A stretch of DNA of 64,000 bases from positions 682,001 to 746,000 of the forward strand of contig LR134136.1 in assembly GCA_900635495.1 (NCBI GenBank). The letters are read 5' to 3'. The notes under the pieces were generated by a model that was not told the DNA's origin, did not search any database, and worked only from the letters and a program-made list of their open reading frames with translations. The stretch is from Atlantibacter hermannii (GTDB taxonomy: Bacteria; Pseudomonadota; Gammaproteobacteria; Enterobacterales; Enterobacteriaceae). Below, piece by piece: positions 45,696-57,438 of this stretch; positions within the stretch are counted from its first letter, which is position 1; every line of letters begins with the position of its first letter. The position numbers were made by a program, and so were the translations under genes.

Positions 45696-45804
45696 ATGGA
45701 TGTACTGCGCTCAATCCAGACATTACCGCACGGCTGCTGCTTTTATCAGCAATTTACAGGCAGTATTTTATACTTTAAGAATCCGCAAGTTATCGGGAGT
45801 AAAC

Positions 45805-46311
45805 ATGATTAGCGACATTTTAGCGCCAGGGTTAAGGGTGGTGTTTTGCGGTATCAATCCCGGTAAATCTTCCGCGCATACGGGATATCACTTTGCTCAT
45901 CCGGGAAACCGGTTCTGGAAGGTGATCCATCAGGCCGGGTTTACGGAAAAGCAGCTTCTTCCCGAAGAGGAGATGCAGCTGTTGGATACGCGTTGTGGCA
46001 TTACCATGTTGGTTGAGCGTCCGACCGTGCAGGCAAGTGAAGTGGCGCTCCATGAGCTGCGTACCGGCGGGCGTGAGCTTATCCGCAAGATCAATGATTA
46101 TCAGCCAGCGGCATTAGCGGTACTGGGAAAACAGGCCTTCGAACAGGCATTCAGTCAGCGCGGCGTGAAATGGGGCAAACAGGCGATAACCATAGGCGCA
46201 ACGGAGGTATGGGTTTTGCCGAATCCCAGCGGATTAAATCGCGCCTCGCTTGAAAAGCTGGTGGAAGCATACCGGGAACTTGATGAAGCGTTACTGGCAC
46301 GAGGTTTGTAG
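45805..46311 (+). CDS. mug: G/U mismatch-specific DNA glycosylase
   Basis: 168-residue uracil-DNA glycosylase superfamily enzyme that excises uracil and ethenocytosine opposite guanine. Active-site motif GINPGKSSAHTGYHFAHPGN (residues about 16-35, with the catalytic Asn in GINPG) and the second motif LPNPSGLNR near 140. The start at ATG 45805 follows GGGAG. Order mug next to rpoD matches E. coli. Confidence 0.95.
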   Translation: MISDILAPGLRVVFCGINPGKSSAHTGYHFAHPGNRFWKVIHQAGFTEKQLLPEEEMQLLDTRCGITMLVERPTVQASEVALHELRTGGRELIRKINDYQPAALAVLGKQAFEQAFSQRGVKWGKQAITIGATEVWVLPNPSGLNRASLEKLVEAYRELDEALLARGL

Positions 46312-46357
46312 GTTAAGGCGCGCCACAGGTAAGCATCGCTTATTGAAATAAATAAAA

Positions 46358-46378
46358 AAGCCCTCACGAGGAGGGCTT
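46358..46378 (-). terminator. rpoD terminator
   Basis: Stem AAGCCCTC/GAGGGCTT followed on the minus strand by a T run (CTTTTTTATT), 18 bases after the rpoD stop codon. Confidence 0.85.
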
Positions 46379-46396
46379 GATAGACGCATTGGCCGA

Positions 46397-48241
46397 TTAA
46401 TCGTCCAGGAAGCTACGCAGCACTTCAGAACGGCTCGGGTGGCGCAGTTTACGCAGCGCCTTCGCTTCGATCTGACGGATACGTTCGCGGGTAACGTCGA
46501 ACTGTTTACCCACTTCTTCCAGCGTGTGGTCGGTATTCATATCGATACCGAAACGCATACGCAGTACTTTCGCTTCACGGGCGGTCAGGCCAGCCAGTAC
46601 GTCGTGGGTAGCGGCACGCAGGCTCTCGGTGGTCGCAGAATCCAGCGGCAGCTCGAGGGTGGTATCCTCGATGAAATCACCCAGATGCGAATCTTCATCG
46701 TCGCCAATCGGCGTTTCCATGGAGATCGGCTCTTTAGCGATTTTCAGCACCTTGCGGATCTTGTCTTCCGGCATCAGCATACGTTCAGCCAGCTCTTCCG
46801 GCGTCGGCTCACGACCCATTTCCTGCAGCATCTGGCGGGAGATACGGTTGAGTTTGTTGATGGTCTCAATCATATGCACCGGAATACGGATGGTGCGCGC
46901 CTGATCCGCGATAGAGCGGGTGATAGCCTGACGGATCCACCATGTTGCATAGGTGGAGAACTTATAACCACGACGGTATTCGAACTTGTCTACCGCTTTC
47001 ATCAGACCGATGTTGCCTTCCTGAATCAGATCCAGGAACTGCAGGCCACGGTTGGTGTATTTCTTGGCGATAGAAATAACCAGACGTAAGTTCGCTTCAA
47101 CCATCTCTTTCTTCGCACGACGGGCTTTTGCTTCGCCGATAGACATGCGACGGTTGATGTCTTTAACCTGCTCGATGGTCAGGCCGGTTTCTTCTTCGAT
47201 CTGCTGCAGTTTTTGCAGGCTGCGCTGAACATCTTCAGCCACGTCTTTCAGCTTTTCAGACCACGGCTTGTTCATCGCCAGCGCCGCAGTGAACCAGGTT
47301 TCGCTGGTTTCATTGCCAGTAAACAGCGTGATGAAGTTTTTCTTCGGCATTTTGCACTGTTCAACGCACATCTTCATGATGATACGTTCCTGGGTGCGCA
47401 CGCGATCCATCATCACACGCATGCTGTTCACCAGGTAGTCGAACTGCTTCGGCACCAGACGGAACTGCTTGAACACTTCAGACAGCTTCAGGATCTCTTC
47501 CTGAGCGGCTTTGTCGCTGCGGCCTTTCGCTTTGATTACTACGCGTGCGGCTTCGTACTGGACGCGCAGCTCGCTGAATTTCTCACGGGCCAGTTCCGGA
47601 TCGATGGTGTTGTCATCGTCGCTGCTGTCGTCGTCTTCGTCTTCATCTTCGTCGTCATCGTCTTCCAGCTCTTCGCTGGACAGTTCAGAACCCACATGGG
47701 TCGCGGTCGGTGCGAGATCTTCTTCAGCGTTAGGATCGACAAAGCCAGTGATCAGGTCAGAAAGGCGTGCTTCGCCCGCTTCAACGCGATCGTACTGTTC
47801 CAGCAGATAGGTAATGGCTTCCGGGTATTCGGCAACGGAGCACTGAACCTGGTTGATCCCGTCTTCGATGCGTTTAGCGATGTCAATTTCGCCTTCGCGG
47901 GTCAACAGTTCAACGGTACCCATTTCACGCATGTACATACGAACCGGGTCGGTGGTGCGCCCGATTTCAGACTCTACGCTGGACAGAACCTGAGCTGCAG
48001 CTTCCTCTGCATCTTCATCAGTGTTGTTTGAGTTTTCAGCAAGCAACAGATCATCGGCGTCCGGTGCTTCTTCCATCACCTGGATGCCCATGTCATTAAT
48101 CATTTGGATGATGTCTTCGATCTGATCGGAGTCGACGATATCTTCCGGCAGATGGTCATTGACCTCAGCATAGGTCAGATAGCCTTGCTCCTTACCACGA
48201 GTGACGAGAAGCTTCAGCTGTGACTGCGGGTTTTGCTCCAT
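46397..48241 (-). CDS. rpoD: RNA polymerase primary sigma factor sigma-70
   Basis: 614 residues, normal length. Region 1.1 at the N-terminus, then the acidic non-conserved insert (run of Asp/Glu at about residues 192-212), region 2 with YATWWIRQAITRS (core and -10 binding), and region 4 with VTRERIRQIEAKALRKLR (-35 binding helix). Last gene of the rpsU-dnaG-rpoD operon on the minus strand. Confidence 0.98.
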   Translation of the reverse strand: MEQNPQSQLKLLVTRGKEQGYLTYAEVNDHLPEDIVDSDQIEDIIQMINDMGIQVMEEAPDADDLLLAENSNNTDEDAEEAAAQVLSSVESEIGRTTDPVRMYMREMGTVELLTREGEIDIAKRIEDGINQVQCSVAEYPEAITYLLEQYDRVEAGEARLSDLITGFVDPNAEEDLAPTATHVGSELSSEELEDDDDEDEDEDDDSSDDDNTIDPELAREKFSELRVQYEAARVVIKAKGRSDKAAQEEILKLSEVFKQFRLVPKQFDYLVNSMRVMMDRVRTQERIIMKMCVEQCKMPKKNFITLFTGNETSETWFTAALAMNKPWSEKLKDVAEDVQRSLQKLQQIEEETGLTIEQVKDINRRMSIGEAKARRAKKEMVEANLRLVISIAKKYTNRGLQFLDLIQEGNIGLMKAVDKFEYRRGYKFSTYATWWIRQAITRSIADQARTIRIPVHMIETINKLNRISRQMLQEMGREPTPEELAERMLMPEDKIRKVLKIAKEPISMETPIGDDEDSHLGDFIEDTTLELPLDSATTESLRAATHDVLAGLTAREAKVLRMRFGIDMNTDHTLEEVGKQFDVTRERIRQIEAKALRKLRHPSRSEVLRSFLDD

Positions 48242-48394
48242 AAGACGGTATCCACACTTATTTCATGAGGGTTGTGTCAGCAGACATTGCCGCCAACAAT
48301 AACGAGCGAGGGCTAATTTATTTTTATGCCGCAGCGCCTCTTTGCGGCCTTCGGGGGTTCACCCGAACGATAATCGGCAGTTAAGCCGCGGAAT

Positions 48395-50137
48395 TTATTT
48401 TTTTGCCAGCTCCTGGTTCAATCTCCAGAGCTCACGGCGTTCTTCGCTGCTTAAACCGTGCGTGCGCTCGCGAGCAATCAGCTCTTCCTGGCGCAGCTCA
48501 AGCATCGAATCAAACATATGATTGAGTGAGTCGGTGAACGTTTTTTCTGCAATGTCCTTATCAGCTATATCGTCCCACATCGACAGTTTTTCAAGGGTAG
48601 CGGCCTCTTTTGTGCCGCGATACTGCTCTAAAAGTTGGCCTGTTGTAAGGCCTGGCTGTGACAAACAAGTGTTGACCAGTTCTGCAAATAAGCCAAGTCC
48701 TGGCAGTTTGTTCTTGTCCAGCGCATCCAGCGGCGGCACCTGCGGAGCCAGTTCCGGATTCTGCAACAACAGCCCTATAAGTATACGCATGGTTGTGCGT
48801 TTCAGCGTCGGCGCGGCGCGCGCTGTGGCTTCGGCCTGTTTCGGCATCAGGCGCTCTAACGCGCTGTCATCAAGGATACCGAGCTTTTTTCCTAATTCCT
48901 GGCGCAGGTAGATCCGTAACGTCTCGCCGGGCACCTGAGTGATCAACGGCAGCGCTAATGTACTCAACTGCGCGCGGCCATCCGGCGTACTCAAATCAAC
49001 CTGTGGCATCAGGCTGTTAAACAAAAAGGTCGAGAGCGGCTGTGCCTGCTCCATCCGCGCTTCAAACGCGTCTTTACCCTCTTTGCGCACCAGCGTATCC
49101 GGGTCTTCGCCATCCGGCAGAAACATAAAGCGCAGCTGCCGGCCGTCATTCATATAGGGCAGCGCCGTTTCCAGGGCGCGCCATGCCGCATCGCGGCCTG
49201 CACGGTCGCCGTCATAACAGCAAATCACGTTGTTAGTGACCCGAAACAGCAGCTGAATATGATCAGCCGTGGTCGAGGTGCCTAACGACGCCACCGCGTA
49301 GTTGATGTCGTATTGCGCCAGCGCAACCACATCCATATAGCCTTCGACCACCAACAGGCGCGCCGGTTCAGGGCTGCTCAGTTGTGCTTCATAAAGGCCA
49401 TACAGCTGGCGGCCTTTATGGAAAATATCGGTTTCCGGCGAGTTTAAATATTTCGGCTGACCATCGCCTAACACGCGGCCGCCAAAGCCAATCACCCGGC
49501 CTCGTTTATCGCGAATGGGGAACATCACCCGTTCGCGGAAACGGTCATAACTGCGGCCCTTGTCGTTGGTCACTAACATGCCGGCATCAATCAGCGACTG
49601 GCGATTTTCATCGTTGCCGCCGAAGCGCTTGAGCACGTTGTCCCAACCCGGGGGCGCATAACCGATAGCGAAGCGCGAGATAACGTCGGCGCTTAAACCG
49701 CGTCGGGAGAGATACTCACGCGCGTCTTTTGCATTCGGTTGAGTCAGGGATTGTTGGTAAAACGCATTCAGGCCATCCAGCAGTTGATACAAATTTTGCC
49801 GCTGGTGGCGTTCAATCTGGCTCGGCCCTGAACCCGCCTCGTAAGGCACATCCAGGTTATGCATGGCCGCCAGCTCCTCAACGGTTTCAACGAATTCGAG
49901 CTTGTCGTAATTCATCAAAAAGTCGATAGCGTTGCCGTGCGCGCCACAGCCAAAGCAATGGTAGAACTGCTTTTCGCCGTTTACGGTAAATGAAGGAGTT
50001 TTTTCATTATGGAACGGACAGCACGCGTGATAATTTTTGCCCTGTTTCTTGAGCTTTACCCGAGCGTCGATAAGGTCGACGATATCGGTACGAGCCAGCA
50101 GGTCATTAATAAAGACACGTGGGATTCGTCCAGCCAT
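48395..50137 (-). CDS. dnaG: DNA primase
   Basis: 580 residues from ATG 50137 (MAGRIPRVFINDLL); a start three codons earlier is possible. Zinc-binding domain CPFHNEKTPSF ... HCFGCGAHG (residues about 40-65), Toprim catalytic core with VEGYMDVVAL (about 265) and the C-terminal helicase-binding domain. Synthesises primers for the replication fork. Middle gene of the macromolecular synthesis operon. Confidence 0.98.
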   Translation of the reverse strand: MAGRIPRVFINDLLARTDIVDLIDARVKLKKQGKNYHACCPFHNEKTPSFTVNGEKQFYHCFGCGAHGNAIDFLMNYDKLEFVETVEELAAMHNLDVPYEAGSGPSQIERHQRQNLYQLLDGLNAFYQQSLTQPNAKDAREYLSRRGLSADVISRFAIGYAPPGWDNVLKRFGGNDENRQSLIDAGMLVTNDKGRSYDRFRERVMFPIRDKRGRVIGFGGRVLGDGQPKYLNSPETDIFHKGRQLYGLYEAQLSSPEPARLLVVEGYMDVVALAQYDINYAVASLGTSTTADHIQLLFRVTNNVICCYDGDRAGRDAAWRALETALPYMNDGRQLRFMFLPDGEDPDTLVRKEGKDAFEARMEQAQPLSTFLFNSLMPQVDLSTPDGRAQLSTLALPLITQVPGETLRIYLRQELGKKLGILDDSALERLMPKQAEATARAAPTLKRTTMRILIGLLLQNPELAPQVPPLDALDKNKLPGLGLFAELVNTCLSQPGLTTGQLLEQYRGTKEAATLEKLSMWDDIADKDIAEKTFTDSLNHMFDSMLELRQEELIARERTHGLSSEERRELWRLNQELAKK

Positions 50138-50247
50138 AAGCCCCATTTACCCGTTAACTTTCTGCTGCCTGTTAAACGCTTGTCCTGGATTCAGGAGAAG
50201 ACGAAGGAGAGCAAAAGCGTTGGGGTTGTCAGTTCATAAACGAAAAT

Positions 50248-50279
50248 AAGCCGCGCATTCCTTTCGGAAGCACGGCCTT
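50248..50279 (-). terminator. rpsU-dnaG intergenic attenuator hairpin
   Basis: Long imperfect stem AAGGCCGTGCTTCC / GGAATGCGCGGCTT with a GAAA loop, followed by TATTTTCG on the minus strand. In E. coli the corresponding site lowers dnaG and rpoD expression relative to rpsU. Confidence 0.8.
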
Positions 50280-50324
50280 TACAACTACAACTCGGTCTGA
50301 ACAGAGGGGAAACCCCTCCAGAGA

Positions 50325-50579
<255 letters not shown>

Positions 50580-50693
50580 TCAACGCCAGCTTAATTCAAA
50601 ATGGTGCGGAATTTTACTGCAACTGCTGATGCTTTGTAAAGCAACACCAGGAATAAAAGACCGCTTTTCGGCGGCATTCTTACAAGGGCGGGG

Positions 50694-50699
50694 ATTATA
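50694..50699 (-). promoter_or_regulatory. Likely rpsU operon promoter -10
   Basis: TATAAT on the minus strand about 155 bases upstream of rpsU, with TTGCTC (19-base spacing) or GCTCAC (17-base spacing) as -35. The same intergenic region must also carry the tsaD promoter on the other strand. Confidence 0.5.
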
Positions 50700-50786
50700 C
50701 ACTATCCCGCAGGGCGGTGAGCAATGTTTTACAATGAAGTCTGCAGCGCATACACTGCGGCGCAAGCAAAAGAGGTAAAGATAAGC

Positions 50787-51800
50787 ATGCGTGTACTGGG
50801 CATTGAGACATCTTGTGATGAAACCGGCATCGCCATTTATGACGATGAAAAAGGGCTGTTGGCTAACGAACTGTATAGTCAGGTAAAACTGCATGCGGAT
50901 TATGGCGGTGTGGTGCCAGAGCTGGCTTCCCGCGACCATGTGCGTAAAACCGTCCCCCTGATCCAGCAAGCCATGAAAAGCGCGGGTTTGACCGCCAGCG
51001 ATATTGATGCGGTGGCGTATACCGCCGGTCCTGGGCTGGTTGGCGCATTGCTGGTGGGCGCAACCGTTGGGCGCGCGCTGGCGTTTGCCTGGAATGTCCC
51101 TGCTGTGCCGGTTCACCATATGGAAGGGCATTTACTGGCGCCGATGCTGGAAGATAATCCGCCGGCATTTCCGTTCGTCGCGCTGCTGGTCTCCGGCGGG
51201 CATACCCAGTTGATCTCCGTGACCGGTATTGGCGAATACCAGTTATTAGGCGAATCCATTGATGACGCCGCGGGCGAAGCGTTTGATAAGACCGCGAAAC
51301 TGCTCGGCCTTGATTATCCTGGCGGCCCTATGCTGTCGAAACTGGCGGCCAACGGCAATCCGGGGCGTTTCACTTTTCCTCGCCCTATGACCGATCGTCC
51401 GGGGCTGGATTTCAGCTTCTCTGGCCTGAAAACCTTTGCTGCGAACACTATTCGCGATAACGATCCCGATCCCCAGACCCACGCGGACATCGCCCGGGCG
51501 TTCGAAGATGCAGTAGTGGATACGCTGATGATTAAATGCCGTCGCGCGCTGGAGCAGACCGGGTTTAAGCGCCTGGTAATGGCGGGGGGCGTGAGCGCCA
51601 ATCGTACGCTGCGGGCAAAACTGGCGGAAATGATGCAAAAACGCGGCGGCGAAGTGTTTTACGCCCGTCCGGAATTCTGTACCGATAACGGCGCGATGAT
51701 CGCTTATGCCGGTATGGTACGTCTCAAAGCTGGCGGTAATGCTGACCTGAGCGTCACGGTCCGGCCTCGCTGGCCGCTGGCGGAACTGCCCGCCGCCTGA
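50787..51800 (+). CDS. tsaD: tRNA N6-threonylcarbamoyladenosine synthase subunit
   Basis: 337 residues from ATG 50787 behind AGAGGTAA. ASKHA-fold enzyme that transfers threonylcarbamoyl to A37 of ANN-decoding tRNAs, with TsaB and TsaE. Metal-binding HHMEGH (about residues 111-116) and SGGHTQL (about 136) are seen. It diverges from rpsU as in E. coli. Confidence 0.97.
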   Translation: MRVLGIETSCDETGIAIYDDEKGLLANELYSQVKLHADYGGVVPELASRDHVRKTVPLIQQAMKSAGLTASDIDAVAYTAGPGLVGALLVGATVGRALAFAWNVPAVPVHHMEGHLLAPMLEDNPPAFPFVALLVSGGHTQLISVTGIGEYQLLGESIDDAAGEAFDKTAKLLGLDYPGGPMLSKLAANGNPGRFTFPRPMTDRPGLDFSFSGLKTFAANTIRDNDPDPQTHADIARAFEDAVVDTLMIKCRRALEQTGFKRLVMAGGVSANRTLRAKLAEMMQKRGGEVFYARPEFCTDNGAMIAYAGMVRLKAGGNADLSVTVRPRWPLAELPAA

Positions 51801-52021
51801 CCCTTCTTTGCGCGCGGCTGCAATGGCTGCGCGCCCTCGCGTTTCTCGCCTGTTCAGCTTATCTCAACGCTAAAAATATCCTATATAATTGAGTGGTCAC
51901 CCTGGCTTTTTCACAGACCATGTTCTCCCCTGTAAAAGTATTTAAATAGCAGTGTGATGCCTGTCTTAAGGAAGTCGCGTGCCGGATGCACCTGTGACAA
52001 CATTCTTAGAGACGCGAAACC

Positions 52022-55000
52022 ATGCACAACCTGACGCACACACCACGCTTTCTGCCGTTGTTGCTGTACGCGCTTGCTGCGGCGTACAGTCACGGCGCGC
52101 TATCGGTCATCACGCTTCCTTCTTCCTCCCGGCCCCTTTATTTGCAGACGCTTTCCGGCTCGGAAACCACCTTTTTGTTGCCGCCGAACGCCACAATTTC
52201 AACCACTCAGGGCACGGGTATCCAGGGGGATAGCTCGCGTAACTGGGCGTTGATACTTCAGGGCGTTGTGGACGCCGCAGAGAGTGGTATCGCGCTTTCT
52301 TCACCTCCGGCGGGTATGTCGACCATCGATGTGTTTGGGCGGGTGACGTCACGTAGCGCAAACGCAACTGAGGGCGGGGTGGTGTTACTGAACAGCGGTA
52401 CTGTGGTTAACCACACCGACGCGGCCATTATCGGAAATAGCGGAATTATATTGCCCTCCAATAGCCAGGTAGAAAATTACGGCGCTGTGACAGGGACGGG
52501 CGGTAACGCGATTGTCCTGAATGGCTCTGGTAATCGGCTTTTCCTCAATTCAGGTTCTTTGATTAACGGGGCGCTGGTCAGTGCCGGTAACAATAACACG
52601 CTCGTCCTGTCAGGGATCGGTAAGACAGATGCCGATATCGGCGGCCTGCGGGGTTTTCATCGGTTGTCGTGGACGGCAGTGACTGGAAAGTGGGCGGCAG
52701 CGTGTTGCTCAGTAGCCAGCCCGGCGCGGCGTTGCGTATCACGCGCGGCGGTTTCCTGCTGTTTCCGGGGACGTTAAGCAGCCTGAACAATGCAACGGCG
52801 AGCGTGGTGATAGAGGATGCCGGGTCGTTACAGATCGGTACCGGCGGCAATAGTGGAGATATCGCCATTCCCATTCACAATGACGGTCTGGTGACGTTTT
52901 ATCGTTCCGATTCAGTGCTGAATCTGCGTATGCCGTTAGCGGGCGCTGGCGTGGTTTTTCTTCGCGGGACGGGCGTTCGGGGTCAGTCGTCTTATACCAT
53001 GAACACTGAGAATAATGCTTTTACCGGCAATATCATCATTGGCAACGGTGCACGTCTCCAGTCTAACAGTCAGAACCCAGCGCCAAGCGCGCATATTCTG
53101 GTTAATGAAGGGGGAACCTTATGGATGGGCAGCTCGGCAAAATTCACGTCCGCAATTTTTGTTGAAGGCAATGGCTGGCTGGAAAACCTGGGGCAACTTG
53201 GCGCGCTCAGGCTGGATAGCGGCGCGAACGCCGCCGGTTCTGTCACATTAACGGGCAATACCCGGATGACGGCGGTATTTAGCGATTATACAGGCACCAT
53301 TAGTGGCGTTATCGATGATGGTGATAATCACTTTCAACTGGAAAAATCTGGCGACGGATTAATAACCCTTTCCGGCAACAATCGCTGGTCGGGCGGTCTG
53401 TTATTAAGCGCCGGGCGGCTTGCCGTTTCGGCGGATCAAAACCTGGGCGATCCTCAGGGCATTTTAACCTTTAACGGCGGCAGGCTAGAGGCGACCCGGG
53501 ACTTTATCAGCAATCGCGCCATCGCCGTCACGTCCAGTGGCGGATCATTTTATTCCAGCGGAGTGAATACCTTTGCGGGTGGGGCCCGTGGCAGCGGTAA
53601 TTTAACTGTCGGCAGCGGAGCCCTGGTTCTGGCCGGCAGGATACCCGTACCGGGAGCACAACCATTAATCCAGGCAGCGCACTGCAGATTGGGTCGGATA
53701 GTATCAACGGCGCGGCGACCGGCACGCTTAGCGGAAGCGTAAATAACGCTGGGTCGCTGATTTTCAATCGCGCAGGCAATTCAGCTTATGCAGGTGCGTT
53801 AAGCGGCTCAGGAACGCTAATCAAGCGTAATACCGGCCTGGTGACGGTAACAGGGGATGGCTCGTTCCAGCGTAGCGTGCGCGTCGAGAGCGGGACGCTG
53901 CGCTTTGCCCCGGCGAACCGATTTCAGGTGAGCGACAGTTTGATCACCGCAGGCGGGGCCACTACCTCCGTCGCGGGCGCATCGCAGGTCAATGTTGCCG
54001 GGACGCTGGTGCAGCAGCCGAATGCCATTTTTGAGGCATCGCTGGATGCGACGCGGCCAGCGGCCACCGCATCGACATTCTCACTGGCGGGTACGCTCAA
54101 TCTGAGCGGCGCACCGGGTTCAGCCAGCGCCATCACTCGCAAGCTTTTGACGGTGTTACAGAGCCCGAATCCCGCGGGTATCAGCGGAGATTTCACGGCG
54201 TTTGGGTTGAGTAATCCGGCAGATTATCTGGTGGTGTCCGGTGCGAAAGCCAATAACGACAGCGATTATATCGTTGCCTTTGGCCTGCGCTGGCTGATGG
54301 GGCTGGAGCAGGGAAACGGGACGTTCACCCTGCTTAACCCACAGGATATCTTCAATGTGGATGTGGCGCTGGAAGACCAGTCAGGCCCTTTTGCCAGCGG
54401 CTGGGACGGGGCTTCATTAACGAAAGCGGGCGCGGGCACGCTGGTGTTATCGCGCCAGAACACGTTTACCGGCAATACCGTCATCAATGGCGGGGTTCTG
54501 CAAACCGACAGCGAAAATGCGATTGCGCAGTCCGCCAACGTCTCGGTCAATCCGGGCGCGACCCTGAACCTTAATAACTTCTCGCAACGGCTCTCTCACC
54601 TGAGCGGCGCAGGTGCGATTACGTTGGGCAGCGCGACCATGACGGTGAATAACACCGTAGACAGCGTGTTTAACGGCCCGATTTCAGGTAGCGGCAGTGT
54701 GTTGAAAACTGGCGTGGCGTCGCTCACGCTTGGGGGCGAAAATACTTTTAGCGGAGGGCTGCGGATTGACGCCGGAACAACAGTAGTTAAACGCGGGGCG
54801 GCGTTGGGCGCCGGTCCGGTTGTGAATAACGCCACGTTATCCCTGGATCTCGCCAGCGCCAGCGTGCTACGTAACTTGTTTTCCGGCAATGGCGTGCTCA
54901 ATAAAGACGGAGCGGGGATCGCGTTGTTAACGCAATCAGGCTCATCGGCGGGCGATATCAATATCAACAATGGCGCGCTGGCATTTGGCCAGGGCGTAAG

Positions 55001-57425
55001 CTTCAACAGCCGCGGCGATGTTACGACGGCGCCCTCCGCAACGGCAGTATTTAACGCAGGAGCATCGCTGCAGGTTGACGGAAATTTCGCTCAGCAAGGC
55101 GCGCTGGATGTTGTGCTGAGCGCAACCGAACCTACTATCAGCGCCTCAACCGCATCGCTGGGTAATAATGCCTCGCTTAATATCGTGGGCGTGAACTTTC
55201 CCGATGACATTTTTTCATTTGAAAATCGGGCTGTTATTCAGACGACGAGCCCCGGCGCGCTGCTTGGCGACTTTTCCAGGCTGCGCATTGGCGGGGCGTC
55301 GTCAGCGGTCGATTATGCCTCTGTGACCGGTTATAAAGATGTGTTAAGCAGAAAGTACAGCGTCGACTTTCTGCTTTCCTGGTATGCCGCCCGTTCAGAT
55401 ACGCCGGAACGGGCACATGGCACCTTTACCCTGACCAATCCCGAAGAGCGTTTCGAACTCAATACGCCACTGATTAATCAGCCCACCAGTGCGGCGACGG
55501 GCTGGGATGGCACCACGCTAACCAAAGCCGGCGAGGGCACGCTGATATTATCCCGGCGTAATTTCTATACCGGGCCCACATTGCTCAATGACGGTATTCT
55601 GCAGGCCGGTATTGAGAATGCCCTGGCCCGCAGCAGCGCGTTGCGTATTGCATCCGGCGCGGCCTTTATACTGGACGGGTACGATCAAACCGTTAATAAC
55701 CTCTCTGGCGACGGCAATATACTGCTGGGCGACGCGCAGTTAACGCTCAATAACAGCAGCGACACGCGGTTTGCCGGTGTGATAAGCGGTAACGGGGCAG
55801 TGGAGAAAACCGGTGCAAATACCCTTCAACTGACAAGCGATCAAACCTGGCCTGGCCCGACGACCATTAACAGCGGCACTCTGATTCTGGGCAACGGCCC
55901 TGATGAAACCGCTACGCTTGCCAGTGCCCAGGTCGCCATCGCGCCAGGGGCGATTCTGGGCGGTTACGGCGGAACGGGCGGCGATATCATTAACCAGGGA
56001 ACGTTGGCGATTGCCGATGCACTGCCGCAGTTTGCCGACGGGCCCGCTGGTAATTTTAACGTAGGCGGCAACCTCGTTAATTCAGGAAATATTGTGATGG
56101 CCAGTCCGTGGCCTGCCAGCACGTTGACGGTAGCGGGGAATTATACCGGCAATAATGGGCTGGTGACGCTCAGTACGGTGTTAGGCGGCGACGACTCGCC
56201 AACCGACCGTTTAGTGATTGAGGGCGACAGCCGTGGCAATACGCAGCTAAAAATCAACAATTCAGGCGGCCAGGGCGCGCTGACGCAGCAGGGCATAGAA
56301 GTTATCAGCGTGGCGGGCCAGTCGACAGGGGTTTTCACGCTGGCGGAGCGTGTAGTGGCAGGTTCGTATGAGTACTTCCTCCAGCAAGGGTTGCCGACGG
56401 CGCCAAACGGTAACTGGTATTTGCGCAGCCAGCTTCCCGTGCCGCCGTCTCCCACTCCTCCGCAGCCACCTCAGCCTGCGGCCCCGATCGTTCGTCCCGA
56501 AGCGGGGAGTTATTTGGCGAATCTCGCCACTGCGCAGCAGTTGTTTGCGCAGCAGTTGTCGGATCGCAGCGGTAAAGCGGACAACTCAAGCCTCTGGCTG
56601 CGGCAAAATGGCATGCGCCGCAGCGGCTACGATAACAGCGGCCAGTTAAAAACCACGGCAAACAGCTATCTGATTCAGGGCGGGGGCGAGGTACTGGCGG
56701 GCCAGTTCACCCGTGACGATAGCCTGAGAATCGGCGTAATGCTGGGTTACGGCACTGCACAAAACCATACCCGTTCCGGACGCAGCGATTTTCGTTCACA
56801 GGGCAAAATTGATGGTTACAGCGCCGGTATCTACGGCACCTGGTATCAGGATGCCACCCGCCAGCAAGGCTTGTATGTGGATAGCTGGTTGCAGTACAGC
56901 TGGCTGGATGCGCACGTCAAAGGCGACGATCTGCCCCAGGAGCATTATCGTCTTAATGGACTGAGCGGTTCGCTGGAGACCGGCTATCGGTGGGATATTG
57001 TCGATGACGACAGCGGCGCAGTGGCGCTGACCCCGCAGGCACAGGTTATATGGAGCGGTATTGACGCGAATGATCATCGGGAAAGCAGCGGTACGCGGGT
57101 GACATCAACAGCCGATAACCCTTTGCAAACCCGGCTGGGGATTGCGCTGTCACACCACGGCGCAGCAAGCCGGGATAACGTTCGCGGGAAGACGTTTACG
57201 ACGTATGTCGCGGCGAACTGGCTGCATAATACGTCGCTCAGCACAGTGGCAATGAATGACGATCACGTTGGGTTTGCTGGTGAACGTAATAGGGGTGAAA
57301 TCAGACTGGGTATTAACGGCAACCTGTCGCCGCAGTGGGATGTCTGGGGCACCATTGCCCAACAGATGGGCGACAGCGGTTATCATGCGACTGCCGGAGG
57401 ATTGGGTGCCAGATATCGCTTTTAA
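52022..57425 (+). CDS. Type V autotransporter with beta-strand repeats, two frameshifts
   Basis: Large surface protein of about 1800 residues, read over three frames (52022 to about 52652, to about 53640, then to 57425). One extra G at 52650-52653 and one at 53639-53640 would join them. N-terminal signal-like hydrophobic stretch (LPLLLYALAAAYSHG), then a passenger with autotransporter-associated repeats (LTKAGxGTLxLSRxNxxTG, near 54415 and 55520). A Pro-rich linker (PVPPSPTPPQPPQP) and a 12-strand barrel domain ending GARYRF follow. The two passenger modules are about 1.1 kb apart and clearly duplicated. Adhesin or aggregation role is likely. It occupies the interval that holds ttd genes in E. 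coli. The breaks may be sequencing errors. Confidence 0.82.
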
Positions 57426-57438
57426 CCGCAACGGTAAC

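Noticed and set aside
47511..47810. Serine-rich plus-strand frame opposite rpoD
   Set aside because: The poly-Ser run is the antisense of the Asp/Glu-rich acidic insert of sigma-70.
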